A stretch of 64,000 nt of DNA, taken from Chitinophagaceae bacterium BSSC1. GTDB taxonomy: Bacteria; Bacteroidota; Bacteroidia; Chitinophagales; Chitinophagaceae. Numbering within the stretch: the first letter of the stretch is position 1; each line of letters starts with the position of its first letter. Both the position numbers and the translations under genes were made by a program. The stretch spans positions 558,001-622,000 of the forward strand of contig NKJC01000001.1 in assembly GCA_002256435.1 (NCBI GenBank), in the 5' to 3' direction. A model generated the notes under the pieces. It had not been told where the DNA came from, did not search any database, and saw nothing but the letters and a program-made list of their open reading frames with translations. Shown here piece after piece: positions 27,275 through 35,118 of this stretch.

Positions 27275-27871
27275 TTATTTGTTGTCTTTGTATTGCCATA
27301 GATGCAAACAAGCATAGGTTCTATACGGGCTCCATTTGGCAGAGAGTTCCAGCATTTTTTGCTTGAGTTCCTTTTTGTCTAAATGTTCTAGTTTGTAGAG
27401 TTTAATCATGGCTTGTTGAATCCCCAGGTCATCCACTGCAAATACGTCTTCCCTGCCCAAAGAAAACATAAGCAGCATTTCTACTGTCCATTTGCCAACG
27501 CCTTTGATCTGTACCAGCAAGTCAACAATGGTTTCATTGTCCATTTTTTGCAAGGTCTTGTCGGTAATCTTATGTTCAATACAGAATGCAGCCACATTGT
27601 GTATATATCCTACTTTGGCATAACTCAGTCCAATGCCGCGCAGGGTTTCAATGGGTGTATCCAAGACCTGTTGGGGCTTGGGTTCTTTGCCTTGGTATAA
27701 TTCTAAGAATCGTTTAAAAATTACTTTGGCCACTGCTGTACTCAATTGCTGACTCATGATGCTGGCCATTAAACGCAAGGGGATATTCTTACGCATTTCT
27801 AATTCAGGCAATGCTTCTACCAAGGCCTTTGATAATTTGCGGTCTTTTTCTAAATGAGCTAGATATTCCAT
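27275..27871 (-). CDS. DNA-3-methyladenine glycosylase II-like (HhH-GPD) protein
   Basis: A 198-residue base-excision-repair glycosylase of the HhH-GPD superfamily, removing alkylated purines. The helix-hairpin-helix plus catalytic region is visible as VQIKGVGKWTVEMLLMF near residue 117 and VFAVDDLGIQQAM near 137, where the second aspartate should be catalytic. It lacks the FeS-cluster cysteines of EndoIII and lacks the extra N-terminal domain of E. coli AlkA, so it is a compact AlkA-type enzyme. Its ATG at 27871 is only 27 bases from the ATG of the divergent mnmD gene, leaving almost no room for two promoters. Confidence 0.9.
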   Translation of the reverse strand: MEYLAHLEKDRKLSKALVEALPELEMRKNIPLRLMASIMSQQLSTAVAKVIFKRFLELYQGKEPKPQQVLDTPIETLRGIGLSYAKVGYIHNVAAFCIEHKITDKTLQKMDNETIVDLLVQIKGVGKWTVEMLLMFSLGREDVFAVDDLGIQQAMIKLYKLEHLDKKELKQKMLELSAKWSPYRTYACLHLWQYKDNK

Positions 27872-27884
27872 GCAATTAAGATAA

Positions 27885-27892
27885 TACTTTTG
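27885..27892 (+). promoter_or_regulatory. -7 promoter box of mnmD, apparently leaderless
   Basis: TACTTTTG is a perfect TAnnTTTG match and ends 6 bases before the ATG at 27899. Initiation would fall at or within a few bases of the start codon. A -33 box is not evident at the expected spacing, which would lie inside the alkA-like gene. Confidence 0.5.
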
Positions 27893-27898
27893 TGCGTG

Positions 27899-28567
27899 AT
27901 GGAAACAGCATTGTTACTAACGGCCGATGGTTCTCATACCTTGGTAGACCCAACAACTGGTGCTAGTTATCATAGCAAACACGGGGCCATTGGAGAAAGC
28001 CAAGAAGTGTTTATCCAAGCGGGTTTGGAACAAGCCTTAAAGCGCAACCCTAACCAAATGTTACGGGTATTTGAAATGGGGTTTGGAACAGGATTGAATG
28101 CTTTATTGACTTTGCAAAAAGCTACTGAATGGAAGGTACCTATTGCGTATACGGCTATTGAATTACACCCCATTCCTGCAATGCATTATCAGGCATTGAA
28201 CTATGGAGAGCAATTGGGTTTAGAAGTTGCGTTTCAAACCCTGCATGATAGTCCTTGGAACCAAGTGAACACCATCAATGAATGGTTCTCCCTTAGAAAA
28301 GTTCAAAACACCTTATTGGATTATCAAACAGACCAAACATTCCATGCTATTTATTTTGACGCTTTTCATCCCGAGCTCCAACCGGAACTCTGGACCCAAA
28401 CTGTTTTTGAACAATGCTTTCAAATGCTAGCACCCAATGGACTGCTCACTACATACTGCAGTAAATCCATTGTTAGAAAAAACATGATGGCTGCTGGTCT
28501 TCAAGTAGAAAAAATTCCAGGACCCTGGGGAAAAAGAGAAATGGTTAGGGCAAACAAACCCGTTTAG
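27899..28567 (+). CDS. mnmD: tRNA 5-methylaminomethyl-2-thiouridine methyltransferase MnmD
   Basis: SAM-dependent methyltransferase that makes the last methylation of mnm5s2U at the wobble position of some tRNAs. It corresponds to the N-terminal domain of E. coli MnmC without the oxidase domain. From ATG 27899 it has 222 residues. Seen are GASYHSKHGAIGESQEVFI near the N-terminus, the SAM-binding FEMGFGTGLNALLTL near residue 60, the acidic YFDAFHPELQPELWT near residue 152 and the terminal PGPWGKREMVRA, all typical of this family. Upstream in-frame TTG and GTG codons would add three residues; I chose the ATG. Confidence 0.92.
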   Translation: METALLLTADGSHTLVDPTTGASYHSKHGAIGESQEVFIQAGLEQALKRNPNQMLRVFEMGFGTGLNALLTLQKATEWKVPIAYTAIELHPIPAMHYQALNYGEQLGLEVAFQTLHDSPWNQVNTINEWFSLRKVQNTLLDYQTDQTFHAIYFDAFHPELQPELWTQTVFEQCFQMLAPNGLLTTYCSKSIVRKNMMAAGLQVEKIPGPWGKREMVRANKPV

Positions 28568-28600
28568 CTTGGAATAGAATTCCGTAGCTTTCCTAAAAAA

Positions 28601-29047
28601 ATGAACAGCCCCAGCAAGGCCATCTTAGCCAGCCTACTTATTTTCTGCAGTAGCATTATTAGCAATCAAATCAATGCACAAGACAAAGACGAATTAGCCA
28701 TTCGTAAAATTTTGGCTTCCCAAACTGAGCAATGGAACAAGGGCAATATTGCCGCTTTTATGAACGGTTATTGGAAAAGCGATAGTTTGTTGTTTGTAGG
28801 AAAATCCGGCGCCAATTTTGGCTACCAAAAAACCTTGGACAATTATTACAAGGGCTACCCCGATACCGCCGCCATGGGCAAACTCAGTTTTGATCTGATT
28901 CAATTTAGAAGACTGAGTCCGGAATATTATTTTGTCTTGGGCAAATGGCATTTGAAAAGAAGCATTGGCGATGTGGGTGGTGCCTATACCCTACTCTTTA
29001 GAAAAATCAAGGGAGAATGGGTAATTGTAGTTGACCATAGCAGCTAA
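28601..29047 (+). CDS. secreted NTF2-like (DUF4440/SnoaL type) protein
   Basis: A 148-residue protein with an N-terminal signal (ASLLIFCSSIISNQINAQ) followed by one small alpha+beta domain of the NTF2-like superfamily. The helix AIRKILASQTEQWNKGNIAAFMNGYWKSD is recognisable by the AWNKGN-like step, and the domain ends with VIVVDHSS, as DUF4440 proteins do. The function is unknown; members bind small ligands or act as enzymes. TAGCTTTC at 28585-28592, one base from the -7 consensus, with TTTA 18 bases upstream, could be its promoter. Confidence 0.8.
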   Translation: MNSPSKAILASLLIFCSSIISNQINAQDKDELAIRKILASQTEQWNKGNIAAFMNGYWKSDSLLFVGKSGANFGYQKTLDNYYKGYPDTAAMGKLSFDLIQFRRLSPEYYFVLGKWHLKRSIGDVGGAYTLLFRKIKGEWVIVVDHSS

Positions 29048-29098
29048 CTGTAAGAAATAGCAACAATTTGCTACTCATCAATTATTAAAACAAAAAAC

Positions 29099-30013
29099 AT
29101 GATTCTCATTATTTTAGGCTTGATTGTATTCATAGCCGCTTTTTCACTCAAAAACGCCAACCATCCTTTACCTCAATACGCCAATGCCGCAAGGATTACG
29201 GGTATTTCACTCATGGTGATTGGTTTTCTAACTTCTAGCATCAAACAAATTGACGCGGGTCAGATAGGCGTTAAGTCTATGTTTGGTAAAGTACAGAACG
29301 ATGTCTTGACCAGTGGTTTGACCATTGTGAATCCTTTGGTAGACGTAAACAAAATTGATATCAAGACCCAGAACTATACCATGAGTGGGGTGCATGATGA
29401 AGGAGACAAAGCCGGTGATGACGCCATTCGCGTTTTAACCGCCGATGGTTTGGAAGTAGTCATAGACCTGACTGTTTTATACAGGGTCTTGTCTACAGAA
29501 GCGCCCAATATTGTAAGAGAAACCGGTTTGGATTTTAAAGACAAAATTGTACGCCCCATTACCCGTACCAAGATCAGAGATAACGCTGTATTCTATACCG
29601 CCGTTGACTTGTATAGCACCAAGCGTGACCAGTTTCAAACCAGGATCTTCAAAACCATTGAAGACAATTTCAAACTTCGTGGTTTGGTCTTGGAACAACT
29701 ATTGGTGCGCAATATTACTTTGCCTGCCAGTGTAAAAGGTTCTATTGAAGAAAAAATCAAGGCGGAACAAGACGCTCAGAAAATGGAATTTGTGCTACAA
29801 AAAGAAAAGCAGGAAGCCGAGCGTAAACGCGTAGAAGCCCAAGGTATTGCAGACTATCAGCGCATCATGAGTTCTGGTCTCACTGACAAACAGTTACAGT
29901 ATGAGCAGATTCAGATGATGAAGGGTCTGGTTACATCGCCTAATGCCAAAGTAATTATCATGGGTAAGGGAAGTTCTCCCGTAATCCTAGATACCAAGGA
30001 TGATAAAAAATAA
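29099..30013 (+). CDS. prohibitin-family (SPFH domain) membrane protein
   Basis: A 304-residue SPFH/band-7 protein that probably forms large oligomers on the inner membrane. Two hydrophobic N-terminal segments (residues 2-17 and about 30-47) precede the SPFH domain, with IDAGQIGVKSMFGKVQNDVLTSGL as the start of the domain and RPITRTKIRDNAVFYTAVDLY later. An alanine/glutamate/lysine-rich coiled coil spans about residues 215-260 (EKIKAEQDAQKMEFVLQKEK). The closest relatives are prohibitins as opposed to HflK/HflC. No FtsH or protease neighbour is present. A strong terminator follows. Confidence 0.9.
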   Translation: MILIILGLIVFIAAFSLKNANHPLPQYANAARITGISLMVIGFLTSSIKQIDAGQIGVKSMFGKVQNDVLTSGLTIVNPLVDVNKIDIKTQNYTMSGVHDEGDKAGDDAIRVLTADGLEVVIDLTVLYRVLSTEAPNIVRETGLDFKDKIVRPITRTKIRDNAVFYTAVDLYSTKRDQFQTRIFKTIEDNFKLRGLVLEQLLVRNITLPASVKGSIEEKIKAEQDAQKMEFVLQKEKQEAERKRVEAQGIADYQRIMSSGLTDKQLQYEQIQMMKGLVTSPNAKVIIMGKGSSPVILDTKDDKK

Positions 30014-30034
30014 GAACGCTGAATAGCAATAGAG

Positions 30035-30060
30035 AGCATCGGCCCAGCCGGTGCTTTTTT
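30035..30060 (+). terminator. intrinsic terminator of the prohibitin gene
   Basis: AGCATCGGC (30035-30043) pairs with GCCGGTGCT (30047-30055), a 9-bp stem with one G-U pair and a CCA loop, followed by six T residues. The T run touches the stop region of the convergent membrane-protein gene. Confidence 0.85.
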
Positions 30061-30319
30061 ATTGGGGTTGATCCAACTCAGAATAGCCGGGGTCTTCAAA
30101 GTCTATCGGCTTTAGCCATAACTTTTTTAAATACCTGAACAGGAGTACAAAACTCAGAATCATCCAAGTGTAAAACAGGATTTGACCCAAGTGAATACCA
30201 TGATCCAAAAAACCAAATTGGTACATGATACCTAGGGTAGAATTAATGGCCATCCAAAAAATGGCTAGTGCAATGGTATTGACTATGCGCAACAGATATT
30301 CCCTAACGCCTGGTTCCAT
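30059..30319 (-). CDS. small membrane protein of unknown function
   Basis: An 86-residue protein from ATG 30319 with two hydrophobic helices (about residues 9-30, IVNTIALAIFWMAINSTLGIMY, and 41-58, IGLHGQ-side helix ILFYTWMILSFVLLFRYL) and a polar, acidic tail (FEDPGYSELDQP). The longer reading frame begins at TTG 30376 and would overlap the upstream gene, so ATG 30319 is preferred. It follows the M23 peptidase gene by 49 bases on the same strand and may share its transcript. I do not recognise the family. Confidence 0.65.
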   Translation of the reverse strand: MEPGVREYLLRIVNTIALAIFWMAINSTLGIMYQFGFLDHGIHLGQILFYTWMILSFVLLFRYLKKLWLKPIDFEDPGYSELDQPQ

Positions 30320-30368
30320 GATGATGATTGTATAGTGAATGACAAGTAGTTGCCTGAATTGTTCAAAC

Positions 30369-31340
30369 CTAGTCAAAACTTTGGTTGCTCACGGCTGCCA
30401 GTTTCAAGATCCGGTCAAACTGGGCTGGAGTTAAGTCATTGTAGAAATAGTAAATGGGATCTACCTGACGGCCACTTCTATGTACTTCATAGTGACAGTG
30501 TGGCCCCGTACTTTTTCCGGTGCTACCCACATAACCAATGACTTCTCCTCTTTTCACTTTCTCTCCTACCCTTGCTTTGATCTTAGACATATGACCATAG
30601 AGTGTTTGATAACCAAACCCATGGTTGATCATCACGCGGTTGCCATAACCACCGGTATTAAAACCAGCATCGCTGACCGTTCCATCGGCCGTGGCATAAA
30701 TAGGCGTTCCCGATGGGGCCGTAAAGTCCAAACCAGGATGCAGTCTTCTATCCTTATATACGGGGTCAATCCTATAACCAAAACCAGAGGCTATTCTATC
30801 TAGGTTCTTATTGCTCACGGGTTGAATAGAAGGCGTGGCATTGATCAGTTTTTCTTTGTTCTTCACTAGATTGATAATCTCAACATAGGACTTGTCTTGA
30901 GATTTTTGTCTAATGGCCAATAGGTTTAACTGATCAGTCATATTATTGACCAATTCCGTTTCGCCCATGCGGGCTACCAATTTTACCTCGTTCTTTTTCT
31001 CTACCACTTTTGTACGGATACTATCAGGAATGGGGTTGGCCCCAAAAATCTCACGGTACACATTATTGTCCCTGTTTTCCAATTCATCCATCTGTAATTC
31101 CAGCTCATTCATTCTTTCACTCAGAATGCTGTAGCGCTGTTTCATGTCTTCGTTTTCCTGACGTAGGAATTTCTCCTTGGGGCTATCAATGTATTTGAAC
31201 ACAATAAAGACTATCAGCAAACCCGTAACCATGCAGGCCGTAACAAAGGCAAAGACCTGCAAGAGTCTTACCCGCAATGGCACTTCCAGTTTTTCAAACC
31301 GGAGGGTATGGGTATTGTAATAGTATTTGATTTTCTTCAT
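30369..31340 (-). CDS. M23 family metallopeptidase (LytM domain), membrane-anchored
   Basis: A 323-residue inner-membrane-anchored zinc endopeptidase or its activator, acting on peptidoglycan. The anchor is a helix at about residues 31-49 (AFVTACMVTGLLIVFIVF). A coiled coil follows at about residues 58-90 (MKQRYSILSERMNELELQM). The C-terminal LytM domain carries HPGLDFTAPSGTPIYA (H and D zinc ligands) and LYGHM...HCHYEV (the catalytic and third-ligand histidines), so the site looks complete and active. It resembles the MepM/YebA type, often needed for wall elongation. It is divergent from alaS with about 155 bases between. Confidence 0.93.
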   Translation of the reverse strand: MKKIKYYYNTHTLRFEKLEVPLRVRLLQVFAFVTACMVTGLLIVFIVFKYIDSPKEKFLRQENEDMKQRYSILSERMNELELQMDELENRDNNVYREIFGANPIPDSIRTKVVEKKNEVKLVARMGETELVNNMTDQLNLLAIRQKSQDKSYVEIINLVKNKEKLINATPSIQPVSNKNLDRIASGFGYRIDPVYKDRRLHPGLDFTAPSGTPIYATADGTVSDAGFNTGGYGNRVMINHGFGYQTLYGHMSKIKARVGEKVKRGEVIGYVGSTGKSTGPHCHYEVHRSGRQVDPIYYFYNDLTPAQFDRILKLAAVSNQSFD

Positions 31341-31420
31341 CGCTTAAGCTTCTGCTTTTGGGATTCCATTTTTAGGCTCCATTCCCGGGCTAAATACCAT
31401 GTATTCCACCTAGTAATCCT

Positions 31421-31428
31421 TACCTTTG
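31421..31428 (+). promoter_or_regulatory. -7 promoter box upstream of alaS
   Basis: TACCTTTG is a perfect TAnnTTTG match, 67 bases before the alaS ATG, giving a predicted leader of about 60 bases. No clear -33 TTTG stands 19 bases upstream. Confidence 0.45.
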
Positions 31429-31495
31429 CAACCCCTGAAAAGCCATCAAAGATAGTTTCAAAGGGCTAAAACAGTGATTTAAATTTCCATAGAAC

Positions 31496-34141
31496 ATGAA
31501 CAGCAGTTCCCAGATCCGTCAGCAATTCCTTGATTTTTTTGCATCCAAAGGGCATCAGATTGTGCCATCAGCCCCCATTGTGGTGAAGAATGACCCTACC
31601 TTGCTTTTTACCAATGCGGGTATGAATCAGTTCAAGGATTATTTTCTGGGCAACAAACAGGCACCTTCTCCACGAGTGGCGGATACCCAAAAATGTTTGC
31701 GCGTGAGTGGCAAACACAATGACTTGGAAGAAGTTGGTGTAGATACCTATCACCATACCATGTTTGAAATGTTGGGCAACTGGAGCTTTGGCAATTATTT
31801 TAAAGCAGAAGCTATTGCCTGGAGTTGGGAACTACTCACAGAAGTATACAAGATTGATAAGAACAGACTATATGTTACCATTTTTGAAGGCGATGAAAAA
31901 GAGTCACTAGAAAAAGACTTGGAAGCATTTGAAGAATGGAAAAAATGGATTGCCCCAGAGCGCATTTTGTTGGGGAATAAAAAAGACAATTTCTGGGAAA
32001 TGGGTGATACCGGACCTTGTGGGCCCTGCTCTGAGATTCATGTAGACTGCCGTCCAGACGCTGAACGTGCCTTGGTAGATGGCAAGACCTTGGTGAACAA
32101 TGACCATCCGCAGGTGATAGAAATTTGGAATAATGTATTTATGCAATTCAACCGCCTCAAAGACGGCAGTTTGGAACCCTTACCTGCTAAACACGTAGAT
32201 ACGGGTATGGGTTTTGAAAGACTGGTGCGTGTGATCCAGGGCAAGACCAGCAACTATGATACCGATGTGTTTACTGGCACTATTGCGCACGTTGAAAAAA
32301 TTACAGGTCTAACCTATGATTTTAGCGCCAGCAAACAAGCCATTGCTTTTAGGGTAATTGCAGACCATATTAGGGCCATCAGCTTTACCATTGCAGACGG
32401 ACAATTGCCTTCCAATACAGGAGCGGGTTATGTAATCCGTCGCATTTTACGCAGGGCCGTTCGTTATTATTATTCTTACCTGAATTATAAGCAACCCCTA
32501 TTGCACCAATTACTGCCCCAATTGGCAGAACAGTTTGCTGGTGTATTCCCTGAGCTCAAACAGCAATTGGATTTTGTTAGCAAAGTGGTGAAGGAAGAAG
32601 AAGACGCTTTCTTAAGAACACTAGACAAGGGTCTTAAACGCATAGACGATTTGTTGGCCGCCAGTGCACAATCAGTAGAAAAACAGATTGGTGGTAAATC
32701 AGCATTTGAACTTTTTGACACATTTGGTTTTCCCATTGACTTGACCAGGTTAATTGCTTCTGAAAATAGCATTAGTGTAGACGAATCTGGTTTTGAAACT
32801 GAAATGCAACAACAGAAAAATAGGAGCCGTGCTGCTTCTGTCTTGGATACCGAAGACTGGGTGGTTTTGTCAGAAACAGCCGGTGAAGGTTTTGTGGGCT
32901 ATCAAGATATTTTGGTGCATACCCAAGTAACCAAGTACCGCAAGATCAAATCAAAGGGTAAAGAGCAATACCAATTGGTCTTGGCTACTACGCCTTTTTA
33001 TGCCGAGAGTGGTGGACAAGTAGGCGATACTGGTTGGTTGGAATTTAGTGGAGAACGCATTGAAGTAACAGACACTAAAAAAGAAAATGACCTAATTGTA
33101 CATTTTGTAAATAGCCTACCTGCCAATATTCAAGCAGAATGCAAGGCCAGCATTAATGTAGAAAAAAGACTCTTTACTTGCTATAACCATACTGCTACGC
33201 ACTTGATGCACGCTGCACTCAGAACCGTTTTGGGTACACATGTAGCGCAGAAAGGTTCCTTGGTGAATGAAGAAGAACTGCGTTTTGACTTTTCTCATTT
33301 TGCGCGCGTGACTGATGAAGAACTACGCCAAGTAGAACGCATGGTCAATGACAAGATCCGGGAAAATATTCCAGTAGTGGTGCGTGAATTACCCAAGGAA
33401 GAAGCACTGAAATTGGGTGCCATGGCCCTGTTTGGAGAAAAATATGGCAATACCGTACGCGTAGTAACTATTGATCCTAATTATTCTATTGAACTCTGTG
33501 GTGGTACACACGTGTATCATACGGGTATGATTGGACTTTTCAAAATTACTGCAGAAGCTGCTGTGGCCGCCGGTGTGAGAAGAATTGAAGCACTAACAGG
33601 AAGCAAGGCGTTCAATTATTTATATGATCAATTTGCTGGTCTTAGAGAAGTAAGCAGCTTGCTTAAAACAAAGGACCCGCTCAAAGCAGTTGAAAAAATC
33701 ATCCAAGAAAAACAGGAACTAGAAAAAAAATTAGAAAGCCTAGAAGCCAAACAATTGGTGGTGATTCGCGAGCAATTGATTGCTGGCAAAGAAGCATTTA
33801 CCTTGAATAATGGCGCTAATGGATTTTTTGTTGGTCAGGAAGTTGCAGTGAGTAGTGCCGATCATTTAAAGAAACTTTGCTTTGACCTGAAAACTGAGCT
33901 GGGTAATGATTATTTAGTAGTCTTGGTAGCTAATTTGGCTGGCAAACCATCGGTCTGCATTTTGTTATCAGACAGCATGGTCACAGATAAAAATTTAGAA
34001 GCGCCTAAGATGATCAAAGAAATAGTAACCCCACTGATCAAGGGCGGTGGCGGCGGACAAAAAACACTGGCTACCGCTGGTGGACAAGACGCCAGCAACC
34101 TTGCACAGGTGATTGCGCAGATAAAGGCATTGGTCATTTAA
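31496..34141 (+). CDS. alaS: alanyl-tRNA synthetase
   Basis: Charges tRNA-Ala and clears mischarged Ser/Gly. The 881 residues are full length. The N-terminal IRQQFLDFFASKGHQIVPSAP and motif-2 region DTYHHTMFEMLGNWSFGNYFK are diagnostic for the aminoacylation domain. The editing domain carries its zinc ligands as HTATHLMHAALR near residue 564 and CGGTHVYHTG near residue 668. A C-Ala coiled coil (EKKLESLEAKQLVVIREQL) and the glycine-rich GGGGGQKTLATAGGQD end the protein. A strong terminator follows 21 bases after the stop, so it is probably monocistronic. Confidence 0.98.
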   Translation: MNSSSQIRQQFLDFFASKGHQIVPSAPIVVKNDPTLLFTNAGMNQFKDYFLGNKQAPSPRVADTQKCLRVSGKHNDLEEVGVDTYHHTMFEMLGNWSFGNYFKAEAIAWSWELLTEVYKIDKNRLYVTIFEGDEKESLEKDLEAFEEWKKWIAPERILLGNKKDNFWEMGDTGPCGPCSEIHVDCRPDAERALVDGKTLVNNDHPQVIEIWNNVFMQFNRLKDGSLEPLPAKHVDTGMGFERLVRVIQGKTSNYDTDVFTGTIAHVEKITGLTYDFSASKQAIAFRVIADHIRAISFTIADGQLPSNTGAGYVIRRILRRAVRYYYSYLNYKQPLLHQLLPQLAEQFAGVFPELKQQLDFVSKVVKEEEDAFLRTLDKGLKRIDDLLAASAQSVEKQIGGKSAFELFDTFGFPIDLTRLIASENSISVDESGFETEMQQQKNRSRAASVLDTEDWVVLSETAGEGFVGYQDILVHTQVTKYRKIKSKGKEQYQLVLATTPFYAESGGQVGDTGWLEFSGERIEVTDTKKENDLIVHFVNSLPANIQAECKASINVEKRLFTCYNHTATHLMHAALRTVLGTHVAQKGSLVNEEELRFDFSHFARVTDEELRQVERMVNDKIRENIPVVVRELPKEEALKLGAMALFGEKYGNTVRVVTIDPNYSIELCGGTHVYHTGMIGLFKITAEAAVAAGVRRIEALTGSKAFNYLYDQFAGLREVSSLLKTKDPLKAVEKIIQEKQELEKKLESLEAKQLVVIREQLIAGKEAFTLNNGANGFFVGQEVAVSSADHLKKLCFDLKTELGNDYLVVLVANLAGKPSVCILLSDSMVTDKNLEAPKMIKEIVTPLIKGGGGGQKTLATAGGQDASNLAQVIAQIKALVI

Positions 34142-34161
34142 GCTTTAGCAACTTATTTTAC

Positions 34162-34188
34162 ATCCCAGCCCTGGCTGGGATTTTTTTT
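34162..34188 (+). terminator. intrinsic terminator of alaS
   Basis: ATCCCAGCC (34162-34170) pairs with GGCTGGGAT (34173-34181) with a 2-base loop, followed by T residues to 34188. It is a perfect GC-rich stem with a long T run. Confidence 0.9.
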
Positions 34189-34245
34189 GCCCAAGCATTA
34201 ACCTTGATTAACCATTGTGCAAGGTTCATTAAGGTAGTCCCCATC

Positions 34246-34253
34246 TATATTTG
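34246..34253 (+). promoter_or_regulatory. -7 promoter box of the PDZ protein gene
   Basis: TATATTTG is a perfect TAnnTTTG match, ending 25 bases before the ATG at 34279, giving a predicted leader of about 20 bases. GGTT stands at the 19-base -33 position, a poor match. Confidence 0.5.
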
Positions 34254-34278
34254 AATCATCAAACAAAAATGATTCTAT

Positions 34279-35001
34279 ATGAATAAGCAAATCATCTACA
34301 GTACCTTTTTGGCTTTGAGTCTTAGTGCTTGCGCGATGGCACAAAGCAAGGATGCACCAAAAGAAAAAAAATCTAAAGTGGAAGAAGAAGTAGTTGTCAT
34401 CAATGATGGTGGCAAGGGAACAGAAAAAATGACCGTGCGGGTTGATGGCAATAAAGTGACCATCAATGGCAAGGACGTTGACAGTTTTAAAGACAGTGAT
34501 TGGGAAAAATTAGGCAATAAAAAAGTGATCATTGACATGCATGGCAAGAATGGCTTTGTCATGAATATGCCTCCCATGGAATTCAATAACAAAGACCATT
34601 CAATGAAAATGGGAAAAGGTAATTTTGAGATTCGCATTCCCAACTTTGAACACAATTTTAATTTTGACGAGAACGTCATGAAAGGTGGACCAGGCAATGT
34701 GCGCATCATGAACTCCAATGGCAGACCCAAATTGGGAATGCAAATTGAGGACTTGGAAGCGGGTGATGGCGTAAAAGTGACCGATGTGGATGATGACCTT
34801 CCTGCAGGCAAAGCCGGTTTAAAAGAAGACGATATTATCACAGAGGTTAATAGCAAAAATGTTAAGTCTGTTGATGAACTTAGAGACCAGATTAAAGATC
34901 TAAAACCCGGTGATGCGGTGAAACTGGGTCTGAAAAGAGGTGGTAAAGCCCAGACTCTAGAACTTAAGATTCCCAAGAAATTGAAGTCTGCCAACCTATA
35001 A
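34279..35001 (+). CDS. secreted PDZ-domain protein
   Basis: A 240-residue exported protein. The signal MNKQIIYSTFLALSLSACAMAQ contains an LSAC lipobox-like step and also an AMA-Q signal-peptidase-I site, so lipoprotein or soluble periplasmic are both possible. The middle is lysine- and asparagine-rich with no recognisable domain. The C-terminal 90 residues are a PDZ domain (PKLGMQIEDLEAGDGVKVTDV, GLKEDDIITEVNSKNV, LRDQIKDLKPGDAVKLGLKR), of the HtrA/DegP kind. No protease domain is attached, so it likely binds partner C-termini. It has its own -7 box and its own terminator. Confidence 0.88.
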   Translation: MNKQIIYSTFLALSLSACAMAQSKDAPKEKKSKVEEEVVVINDGGKGTEKMTVRVDGNKVTINGKDVDSFKDSDWEKLGNKKVIIDMHGKNGFVMNMPPMEFNNKDHSMKMGKGNFEIRIPNFEHNFNFDENVMKGGPGNVRIMNSNGRPKLGMQIEDLEAGDGVKVTDVDDDLPAGKAGLKEDDIITEVNSKNVKSVDELRDQIKDLKPGDAVKLGLKRGGKAQTLELKIPKKLKSANL

Positions 35002-35031
35002 TACAGCTTTTTAGTTTTTCTCATGTTGTGC

Positions 35032-35062
35032 AACCACGCCGCTCTCGGCGTGGTTATTTTTT
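35032..35062 (+). terminator. intrinsic terminator of the PDZ gene
   Basis: AACCACGCCG (35032-35041) pairs perfectly with CGGCGTGGTT (35046-35055) across a CTCT loop, followed by ATTTTTT. It ends about 40 bases before the gatB promoter box. Confidence 0.9.
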
Positions 35063-35104
35063 GATAAAATGCCTCATTCTCACCGGCTTCTGCTACTAGA
35101 AAGC

Positions 35105-35112
35105 TATTTTTG
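35105..35112 (+). promoter_or_regulatory. -7 promoter box of gatB, apparently leaderless
   Basis: TATTTTTG is a perfect TAnnTTTG match ending 6 bases before the ATG at 35119. Together with the terminator just upstream, it implies a transcript that begins at or next to the gatB start codon. The expected -33 position reads ACCG, not TTTG. Confidence 0.5.
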
Positions 35113-35118
35113 CAAACT

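Noticed and set aside
34296-35033. 245-codon open frame on the minus strand opposite the PDZ gene
   Set aside because: The product is serine/leucine/phenylalanine-rich, as expected for the complement of lysine- and aspartate-rich codons. The PDZ gene on the plus strand has a signal, a domain, a promoter box and a terminator.
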